Assembly (NCBI GenBank): GCA_022495995.1
Contig: JAFEMH010002576.1
Span: 248,001-312,000, forward strand
Length of the DNA: 64,000 nucleotides
DNA from: Adenophora triphylla var. japonica
Taxonomy: Eukaryota; Streptophyta; Magnoliopsida; Asterales; Campanulaceae
Direction of reading: 5' to 3'
The stretch's first letter is position 1; the number at the start of each line of letters is the position of its first letter. Below, one piece after another: positions 56,301 to 64,000 of the stretch. Position numbers and translations under genes: made by a program. A model generated the notes under the pieces. The model saw nothing but the letters and a program-made list of their open reading frames with translations. It made no database searches and was not told the DNA's origin.

Positions 56301-57220
56301 ACCCTCAGGAAAGTCAAACTTGCATGTATATTTTAGCTCCTTATGGTCAACTTTGTGAGCATAGCTAGCATTAGCCTTCACTGTTGGCTTTTCTAGTCCA
56401 GTCTCTTCAATAAAGGAAGTAAATAAAAAAGGCAAATATTAATTACACATTTATAAGATTCGAGGCGTGTACACTATAAGATAATGATACAAAAGTTTTA
56501 TTTTGAACAGTTCTACAATTCGATAAAGATAATATCGTCTTTTTTTTGTCATGCATTTCTGAAATAAATAAATCTAAACCGTTGGTTCAACAGACCCACG
56601 ATAAATTCTACATATTTGTTCATTATCTATTTGAAGTGGGTGATTTAGAATTGAAGTGGGTTGATTTAGAGCTCATTCACGAGGTTTAGTCTAGTTTTAG
56701 AATTTCTGTACCCAAAATATTTGTCATTTTTTGTCTTTATATATTTCAAATAAATACATTGAATTATCAAAATTACCATTTCAATTGATTTTTTAAAACT
56801 AATATCTTTACAACAATCATTCGAAGCGGGGGGCGGACACAAAAAGGTTATATAAAAGGAATGAAAGTGAACATGTTCAAATAAATACATTGAATTATCA
56901 AAATTTGTTTTATTCGTTTATACATTACTTGTACAATCATAAAATTGCACTATGTCCGTTTACTTTTCTGAAAATGCCACATTTATTTTGAAACAAAGCA
57001 AAACGAAAAATGTGACGAGACACGAAAGGAGTATTTTGAAACAAACGGGGGTAATGTACTTACTAGGATCGAGGGCAGCAGCATAAAGCTCCAATTTGAG
57101 AGTGTGACCAATGAGGTTGGTGAAAGAATCAAGAACACTGCCGACAACAGTGTTTGAAAGGGTTCCTGTAATGGATTCATACACCGTTACGACGGCTTTA
57201 ACATCGTTGGAATCGAACAT
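53353..57220 (-). CDS. Lipoxygenase B, 9 exons, 831 aa
   Basis: Exons on the minus strand are 57064-57220, 56142-56404, 55807-56038, 55400-55717, 55228-55313, 54960-55070, 54578-54879, 54191-54457 and 53353-54112. All introns are GT-AG and the total of 2496 bp keeps frame. Intron positions and phases match lipoxygenase A, so the two are duplicates. Iron ligands are His484 and His489 (HQLHSH), His681 and Asn685 (HTAVN) and Ile831. Thr546-Phe547 at the regiospecificity site again resembles 13-lipoxygenases. It begins directly with [11 protein letters not shown] and has no visible transit peptide. Intron 2 (103 bp) retains a lone MITE end (56111-56130). The product would feed fatty-acid hydroperoxide (oxylipin) synthesis. 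Confidence 0.95.
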
Positions 57221-57308
57221 TTTGCTAATTCCAAGGTTCAATTTCCTTCCTTGGGACTAGCTAGCAAGTTAGATTCTGATAATATGACTTATAATTTTCT
57301 TTTGCCTT

Positions 57309-57321
57309 CCTATTTATATGC
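57309..57321 (-). promoter_or_regulatory. TATA box of lipoxygenase B
   Basis: On the minus strand GCATATAAATAGG, about 90-100 bp upstream of the ATG, sharing TATAAATAGG with lipoxygenase A. Confidence 0.7.
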
Positions 57322-57339
57322 TAAATTCTTTAGATTGCC

Positions 57340-57860
57340 TTTAGAAATTGATGATTAATATAAATTAACGTGGAAAATATCTTTTTGTTTAATATTTAAA
57401 GAAAGATGTACCAACTTCTTACGTTCTAAAAAAAAAAAGATGGTAATATTAAAAAATGAAATTAAATATAATGCAGTTTCGCAAAAAAACCAATGTTACA
57501 TTTTAAAACGAGGGTCAATTATAAAGAAGTTTCTTAGTTCTTCATCCATCCAAGTCAATTTTTTTTTTTTTTTTGACATCTTAAAAATTAGGAAAATTTG
57601 CATCAAAAGTATTGAGATATTTTGGATTTTATACCCAAACATATTTTTGTTGCATTTAATATACCTGAATTTCTTTTTTGTTGCATTCATGATATCTGAG
57701 ACTAACGACATCCACTTTTTCCAGTTAAGTAGGCATGTAGCATGCATGTGACCTAATTGTAAAGGGTAAAACAGGAAAATCAATACAAATGAAAATTAAA
57801 CAACTATCAAGGTTCTAAGTGTAAATATACAAAGTAAAAGGTAAATAAGAGACTATTTTC
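57340..57860. other. Upstream region of lipoxygenase B, no gene
   Basis: AT-rich; frames of 95-103 codons on both strands overlap each other and lack motifs. Confidence 0.5.
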
Positions 57861-58453
57861 TAGGCCTGTCAATTTTAACTTATTACCCGTTAACCCGCTC
57901 AACCCGACTCATTAATTACTCGACCCGACCCGACTCATTAAAATAAACAAGTTTAAACGGGTAACCCGTTGGACCATTTAATTCTCGCGGGTCATAACGG
58001 GTAAAACCCGTCCACTTGTTTACCCGCTGGGCTAGGTTAGATAAAATTTCTAAATTCTCAAATCAGAAAATCAGTTTTAATCGTTCTCTTCTCCTCTCGT
58101 CTCCACGCACCAGACGGGGACGAGTTGGCGGCGAGTGTTTCCATCGAACGACAACGACGGTGAAGAAAACTTCCCATTCTACTTCTTCTTCTTCCTGATA
58201 TCCTTTGAAAAAAGATTTTGATTGTGTAAGGATTTTGATTGTTTGATTCTTATTTGTAGTCGAAGCAGATCTCGTGCTCTTTTCAGTTGCTCAATAAGTT
58301 TGATAATTTGCTTTTAAGGTAATTATGATTTTGATTTTTCTGTAGTTTTACTGAATTTCATTTCTATCCCATTGATTGGCTATTTTCAAAATCTGTGTGT
58401 TTTATTTAATTATGTCAATTCTCTCCTTTTTCTATGTTAGATAGTATTCTGAG

Positions 58454-58700
58454 ATGGAAGGAACTAGTGAAGAGAAACCCATTGATAGATAGTTGCATGA
58501 AAAATTAGATGTTTTGACTTATTGGAAAGGAAATTCTCTTAGATATCTAGAGTTGTCCATGATGACACGTGATATTTTAAGTGTACATATAACTTCTGTA
58601 GCATCTGAATCTGCATTCAGCACTGGAGGTCAAATATTTGGGAAGTGTCAGAATTCATTATCGCCATCAAATGCCGATGCATTGTTGTGCACATGAGATT
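58454..58700 (+). pseudogene. hAT transposase remnant (C-terminal dimerisation domain)
   Basis: From ATG 58454 a short frame MEGTSEEKPID ends in a stop. The next frame (58493-58696) reads KLDVLTYWKGNSLRYLELS, then ITSVASESAFSTGG and SLSPSNADALLCT, the conserved hATC block of plant BED-type hAT transposases. The catalytic core is absent, so this is an internally deleted copy. Confidence 0.88.
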
Positions 58701-59516
58701 GGCTAAATGGTATTATTTGTACTGAATTAATTTGTTGGCTACTGTTATTCTTTTATATTTTAGATTAAATGACTCTTTATTGGTGAATATTGTATACTCA
58801 CGTTGTATGGTGATTACAAATTTGGCAGTAGAAAAATATGACTGGAGATGATCCCTCGTTGTGGATTTGGAAACTCAAGCTTTGCAATAACACTCGAGAA
58901 TCTACTCAGGTTAATTTGTCTGTCTTTTTTTTTCTTTTCTTGAAGCAAATTGAAAGCTTGAACTCAAGTTTTCCTTCTTCCTGGTCCTTTTTTTCATTTC
59001 TTGAAGCACCGATGTTGTAAATGAGCCATTAGAAAGCTTTGCTATATAACCATGGCACTATATATAGTAAATGAATCATTATTGCTATGCTTTTTTTTCT
59101 GTTTCTTTTTTTTCTCAAATTTATAGTAAATGAATCATGTAGAATAGCAAATTTTCGTCTCAGTTTATAATTCAATTCCTTGAAGCACCTGCTGATGTTT
59201 CTTTTTTTCTATTCTAGCTCATGTAGAATAGCAAATTTTCGTCTCAGTTTATAATTCGATTTCTTGTTGTGGTTGTTAGGTCGTTGCTCCAGTGAAGCAT
59301 GCAAATGATGATGATTTCTAAGAATCTTGTGGTTACTGTGAAAGCAAAGCTGAAAATGAATTGAGCAATAGTGAGGGATGATGAAATTGTGATTTTTTTG
59401 ATTGATTGAATTTAAAAGAAGTGAACTAGGTTATGCTGTGATTTTTTTAATTGAGCAATAGTTGATATTGCTGATGTTTTTATTAAAGCTTCAGCTAGCT
59501 CATTTGTTACATATTA
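58701..59516. other. hAT interior, no gene
   Basis: A stretch of about 60 bp (CATGTAGAATAGCAAATTTT and following) is repeated at 59136 and 59220. No coding is present. Confidence 0.6.
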
Positions 59517-60830
59517 CTCCCTTCGTCCCGGTAGAAATCAAACAGTTACTGTTTACGCGTAAATTAAGGAAAAAAATAATAGAGAAAGTGTTGTGAGTGT
59601 AAAAGTAAAATAAGAGAGAGAATGCGTGGAGGGAATAGTAAATTATAATGGTGTTGTAGGTATTAAAATAACTAGTGTAACACCCGTGTGTTAAACACAC
59701 GGTAAAAAATCTTTGATAAATAGCATAAATTAAATTAAAAAAATTTACTATAACTATAAAGGTTAATTTAGGAAAAAAATTAAAATAAAAAGTATACAAC
59801 AAAAATATATGTTGGCATTAGTAATAAAAATTACAAACTTTAAAAAAATTTCTTGTACAAAACATTTGTGGTTTCATCCACGGTCTTTTTCTTTCGTCAC
59901 ATATTAAAATCTTCAACTCATCCCGATTATTTATCTTAAACAAAATAACATACAATTGACAATTACTAAAACAGATTATTTAAAAAGCAGACCAACATGA
60001 GTTGGTGAACAGACAAATTGACGAACAACATGTTCATTTGCCTATGAAAATAGAAAATTTATAATTTTTTCGTATTTATAGGCATTTTTAAAAATTGATA
60101 ATGATATTAATGTTGTGTTAATATCAATTTTTTGGTCAAAATAAATCAAACTTACTATCAAAATTAAATTAAAACTATCTCATCTTTTCGAGGAGACAGA
60201 GAATTTTTTTTTTTTATATTTTTAAATTAGTTCTAAGTATTTTACTAAATGTTCTAATTTGAGCATGTGTATTTTTTTTAAAGAAAAATAATACTTTAAC
60301 TTTGATTTCATTGGTTATATTTTTGTTTTTATTGTCTTATTTTTTCATTTAAGAATTCAATAGAAACTTTTGACGCTCTTATTTCAACATTGGTATTTTA
60401 GCTAATAGTAGTACATCATTTGAAGAAAAAAGCTAATGAAAAAAAGGCAGCGATAAAAAAAGAATATAGGGAGTATTGGTTTCATATTTTCTGGATTAAA
60501 TGAGTGAGAAAAAGGAAAAATATATGAAAAAAGAAAATTTAAAAGTGCACTTGAAGACATAAATAATGACAGTTATCAAAGCTTGTGCCAAATTAATTGC
60601 TTCTTAAACCATTATGTAGCATATATTCTAGAACCATCCATGGTTTGGAGAGAAAATGGGCTTGTTGAAGTATTTTATGCACTTCAACCTTTATATATAT
60701 ATAGATATAGATGTAGGAGAGAGAATGATTGGAGAGAATAGTAAAGATTCTTTGTCAGTTTAGAAAGTGTGTGATTTGTAGCGGGACGCTCAATAAGAAA
60801 AGTGTGTGATTTAAAGCGGTACGGAGGGAG
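59517..60830. mobile_element. Stowaway-type MITE split by a Helitron
   Basis: Ends CTCCCTTCGTCCCGGTAG and CTCCCTCCGTACCGCTTT (inverted), flanked by TA (59515-59516, 60831-60832). Its two halves (59517-59671, 60712-60830) align with the uninterrupted sister copy at 62234-62516. Confidence 0.93.
59672..60711 (-). mobile_element. Complete small Helitron, 1040 bp
   Basis: On the minus strand it starts TCTATATCTATATATATATA and ends CTAG (59672-59675), with a terminal hairpin CCGTGTG-TTTAA-CACACGG. Flanks are A at 59671 and T at 60712. The sister MITE shows the empty site AATAATGTAGG, fixing both ends to the base. It has no coding and is non-autonomous. Confidence 0.95.
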
Positions 60831-61038
60831 TACATTGTTTTTTTTTTTTTTTTTTTTCACAAAGCGTGTGTGTATGTGGCGGTTTAGGGGTTGGGAAAAA
60901 AGGGTTGACCCGTACCCGACCCGTATTACCCGAAATGTAAACGAATTGTGACGAATCGAATCCGTCATTACTCGCCAACTCGTCATTATCCGACTCATAC
61001 CCGACTCAACCCGCTTATTTGACAGACATACTATTTTC

Positions 61039-61325
61039 TAATATTAAAATTTACAAATAACACCCCACTGTATTTACCTAAACCCTAGAATATTTGTGCA
61101 CGCCAAACTCCTTTCCCTCATTTTAGTTTCCATAGCCTTCCCACCACTGTTTCTCATCTCCATTCCTTTCCCTTCCCCAATCACCCATTCACCCACCCAC
61201 CCCCACCCAATCATCTTCTCTCCCTTTTCGTATCCTCTCTACTTCACCCCGTCAAACTTCGGCAATCTGGCCAGGTCTGAAGCTGCGCCTCAGCGATTTC
61301 TTACCTGCCATTAACATGCTCCGAC

Positions 61326-61356
<31 letters not shown>

Positions 61357-61446
61357 ATGGTTCAGTTTTGACAGTTCAGATCTGGAAACCTTTTCCGGCT
61401 AGATCTGAACTTTATTCTTTGTTTTGTGATCCGACCTCCCTTCTCC

Positions 61447-61489
<43 letters not shown>

Positions 61490-61743
61490 TCATTTTGAAT
61501 TTTATTCTCTGATTTAAAATTTCCAGGTCTAGTTCTTTCAAAAAAATTAAATCTGGATGTTAATGGTGGTGAGGTAGGGGCGGTGATGGGGGTGATATAG
61601 GTGACGATGGAAGGTGGTGTAAAAATGGCTTAATAATGATGAATGCAAATTTTCTAATGGTGGTTGCTGGTGGTGGCTGAGGTGGTAGAGGTGGATTTTG
61701 TTGGCCGTGGTAGGGTAATGGTTTGAATAGAAACAAAAAATAA
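61039..61743. other. Intergenic with two CT microsatellites
   Basis: (CT)n at about 61329-61356 and 61450-61487. C-rich leader-like sequence at 61130-61320 carries a 72-codon frame without motif. No supported gene. Confidence 0.6.
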
Positions 61744-61744
61744 T

Positions 61745-61801
61745 ACTCCCTCCGCCCATTAAAAAAGACACAAAATTTTATTTTGGGTGCCTAATTTTAT
61801 A
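61745..61801. mobile_element. Truncated MITE left end
   Basis: CTCCCTCCGCCCATTAAAAA after TA at about 61743. The copy is interrupted by the MITE at 61802 and no right terminus is found. Confidence 0.6.
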
Positions 61802-62092
61802 CTCCCTCAGTCCCACCAAGAGTGTCACCCTTTTAGAGAGGTGGCATGCAAATTAAGAAAAAAAGGGGGAAGAAAAAATGTTGTGAGTGTAATTTGAAAA
61901 CAGGAGAGAGAATTAGTGGAGGAAATAGTGAATTTAAAAAGTGTTGTGAGTGTAGAGGAGAGAGAATTAGTGGAGGGAATAGTGGATGGGATAATAGAAT
62001 ATTAATAAAACATTTCCTTTTTAAAAAAGGTGACGCTTCAAACGGGATGCCATTTTTGATAAAAAGTGACACTTGAAGGGGGACGGAGGGAG
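61802..62092. mobile_element. Stowaway-type MITE, 291 bp
   Basis: CTCCCTCAGTCCCACCAAGA and, inverted, CTCCCTCCGTCCCCCTTCAA, flanked by TA. At the right end the word around CTTCAAGTGTCAC recurs as GTTTGAAGCGTCAC 36 bp inward. Confidence 0.93.
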
Positions 62093-62233
62093 TATTTAAA
62101 ATGACACACTTTCAAAATTAAATATTTTTTAATACTTCTTTATTTTTATTTATGAGACTCAATAATTATACACTTAATATCCTATCTCACATTCTCTATT
62201 AGTATATCTCACTTTTTATACTCAAAACACTTA

Positions 62234-62516
62234 CTCCCTCCGTCCCGCTAATATTCGCACTAACACTGTTTGCGCGGGAATTAAGGAATATAATATTTTA
62301 ATAAAATGTTGTGAGTGTAAAAGTAAAATAGGAGAGAGAATGAGTGGAGGGAATAGTAAATTATAATGTGTTGTGAGTATTAAAATAATGTAGGAGAGAG
62401 AATGAGTGGAGTAGGGTGAATATTTTATTAATATAAAGTTTCCTTTTTGGGAGTGTGCGATTTGTAATGGGACGCCCAAAAAGGAAAGTGTGCGATTTGT
62501 AGCGGGACGGAGGGAG
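62234..62516. mobile_element. Stowaway-type MITE, 283 bp
   Basis: CTCCCTCCGTCCCGCTAATA and, inverted, CTCCCTCCGTCCCGCTACAA, flanked by TA. At the right end TACAAATCGCACAC is repeated about 35 bp inward. It is the sister of the copy in the hAT element. Confidence 0.95.
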
Positions 62517-62528
62517 TACTCCACTATT

Positions 62529-63500
62529 AGAGTTGTCAAAATTGAGTTCGGCCCATAGGCCTGGTCCAGCCCACCCGAATTTTAAGGGTTTGGGCTTCAA
62601 ATTAAAAGGCCTGAAAAAAATCGGGCCTCTTTGGCAAGGCCCGATAGCCCCGTGGACTCATGCGGCCCGAACATGAATAGCCCGGCCCGACCCGACCAAA
62701 CAGTTGACAAAGTCAACACACTCAAACTTAATTAAAAAATTAAAAAGTTGATAGGTATTCGAGCATCAATGATTTTTTTTTATTTTTATTTTTCAAACCC
62801 CTACAGGAGCATCAATGATTTATTAACGGGCTCGGGTCCTCACGGTGATGGACTTCTGACATTTGGGCCACAACCCTTATACCAGGCCTGCTCACCCATA
62901 ATAATTGCAACCTATCATTTCCCTTATTTCTCATCTCTCAGTAAGAACATATACTCCTTCCGTCCCAAGATAATCTGTAAAAAGATTCCTTTTGAACGTC
63001 CCACAATAATCTGCACTTTCCTAAAATGAAAATGGGACCCACTTCTCTCTACTAACAATCATTACCCACTTACTCCACTTTCTCTCTCCTACCCAACCAT
63101 CTACACTCACAACACATCACATTTTTCACATTTCTCCTTAATTCCTGCACCACCCAAAAAAGTGCATATTATGTTGGGACGGAGGGAGTATATTTTTGAA
63201 TTCTTGATGTGTTTTTTGCACTTTTGCTTTGTAATTGTGTAAGTTAGACTAGTAAGTAAGTGTGTTTTGAACTTTGGATGCGTCTTATAATTTTTATTAG
63301 TTAATTTTTGAGTTTTTTTAATTAAAAAAATAGTTACTTTTTTTGCCCATAGGTCCGAAGACCCGGAGACCCGATGTTCACATGGGTCGGACTTGATTTT
63401 TACTAGGCCCACTAATGTTTAGGCCCGGCCCGACCCGTCATTAAGTGAAACCCAGTGGGCTTGGGCCGAGTTGGCCCGGCCCGGCCCGTTTGACAGCACT
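62529..63500. mobile_element. hAT-like non-autonomous element (GGCCCGGCCCGAC type)
   Basis: Ends AGAGTTGTCAAA and, inverted, AGTGCTGTCAAA, with GGCCCGGCCCGACCCG-rich sequence just inside both. CCACT occurs in both flanks but no perfect 8-bp duplication can be read. It contains the MITE at 62954. Confidence 0.65.
62954..63188. mobile_element. Stowaway-type MITE, 235 bp
   Basis: CTCCTTCCGTCCCAAGATAA and an inverted CTCCCTCCGTCCCAACATAA, flanked by TA. The left end repeats GTCCCA plus ATAATCTG 36 bp inward. Confidence 0.93.
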
Positions 63501-63570
63501 ATCCACTTTACACTCTACTTAATTCTTGTGCAATGTTCATTTTGTGCCTTTTCGAGTTGGTTGGAGAGAG

Positions 63571-63810
63571 TACCGTCATCGTCCTGGTTTAATATTCTTA
63601 ATTTGACTTCGCACGAAAATTAAGAAAAAGGTAAATGTTGTGTGTATAAAAAGTAAATTAGTAGGAGAGAGAAAGTGGGTGGAGAGTTTTTGTTGTGAGA
63701 ATAACATGTGGTTCCCTTTATCCATTTTAATTAATAAATCAACTAAGAACCTTAATTTGGAACATACTAAAAAGAAAAGTAAGAACGTTAAATTGGGATC
63801 GAGGTAGTAA
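63571..63810. mobile_element. Degenerate MITE
   Basis: TACCGTCATCGTCCTGGTTT and TTAAATTGGGATCGAGGTAG are eroded Stowaway-type ends. The body contains GGAGAGAGAAAGTGGGTGGA as in other copies. Confidence 0.6.
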
Positions 63811-63817
63811 ATATTAG

Positions 63818-64000
63818 ATTTTTTTTACCCGACGGGGGTAGGGGTGGGGGGCAGGGGTGGTGGTGGTGGTGGTGAGTGGAGTGAGGTGGAAAGTTGTTAA
63901 AATCAATTTTAAATGATTAATTTTATTTTTTGACCCGACGAGAGTGGGGGGCTGGGGTGGTGGTGGTGAGTGGAGTGGGGTTGGGAGTTGTTAAAAATAA
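63818..64000. repeat. G-rich tandem repeat, about 100-bp unit, cut by the window end
   Basis: TTTTTACCCGACGGGGGTAG and following (63825) resembles TTTTTGACCCGACGAGAGTG (63926). Each is followed by GGGGTGGTGGTGGTG and GTGAGTGGAGTG. Confidence 0.8.

Larger units (their letters stand above)
57861..61030 (+). mobile_element. hAT element with exact 8-bp target duplication
   Basis: CTATTTTC is present at 57853-57860 and again at 61031-61038. The ends are TAGGCCTGTCAA and, inverted, TATGTCTGTCAA, followed inside by ACCCGACCCGACTC-type repeats at both ends. The interior retains the C-terminal dimerisation part of a hAT transposase. The element was later hit by a MITE (59517-60830), itself hit by a Helitron. 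Confidence 0.9.

Noticed and set aside
57239..57241. Upstream start for lipoxygenase B at 57241
   Set aside because: The codon there is TTG; the first ATG in frame is at 57220.
57440..57783. ORFs of 95-103 codons on both strands upstream of lipoxygenase B
   Set aside because: AT-rich, mutually overlapping, Phe/Ile/Lys-rich and without motifs.

Overview
This window looks like nuclear DNA of a flowering plant, most likely a eudicot. It carries an intron-rich lipoxygenase pair, an intronless pentatricopeptide-repeat gene, an intronless G-type lectin receptor kinase, a FAR1-type gene, a nuclear tRNA-Asp and many plant transposons (Ty3 chromovirus, Ty1/copia, Helitrons, hAT, CACTA, mariner/Stowaway, TRIM, SINE). 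The base composition is AT-rich. The sequence does not let me name an order or genus.

Layout. 1-3.8 kb: decayed Ty3/gypsy pol and the start of its 3' LTR. 4.8-8.4 kb: non-autonomous Helitron. 9.2-11.6 kb: intact lectin receptor kinase, followed tail-to-tail by a broken relative that a CACTA-like end and a second Helitron interrupt. 15.0-16.3 kb: small minus-strand LTR element with a minisatellite inside. 17.3-19.2 kb: tRNA-Asp and a PPR gene. 20.5-27.7 kb: nearly complete Ty1/copia element. 27.7-30.7 kb: intact FAR1/MULE-type ORF between degraded inverted repeats. 31.5-31.8 kb: foldback element. 32.2-33.3 kb: small AT-hook gene. 35.5-40.4 kb and 53.4-57.2 kb: two nine-exon lipoxygenase genes in the same orientation (841 and 831 aa), with every exon boundary readable. 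Between them lie satellites, a SINE, a tandem TRIM and a complete mariner-like element (45529-48698) with an intact 448-aa DD39D transposase, nested in a Stowaway-type MITE that is itself nested in a 116-bp tandem array. 57.9-61.0 kb: hAT relic with a perfect 8-bp target duplication, containing a MITE that contains a Helitron. 61.7-64 kb: cluster of MITEs and a second hAT-like element.

The host genes do not form a pathway except for the two lipoxygenases, which are tandem paralogues in oxylipin synthesis. The main theme is transposon biology. A mariner source element and at least a dozen MITEs share the CTCCCTCCGTCCC end. Several of them repeat their own subterminal word 35-37 bp inward at one end, which looks like an organised transposase-binding site. 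The copia element lacks a tRNA-type primer site and instead has a 14-nt perfect complement to its own LTR. All boundaries were read by eye; family names rest on recognised motifs, not on database searches.
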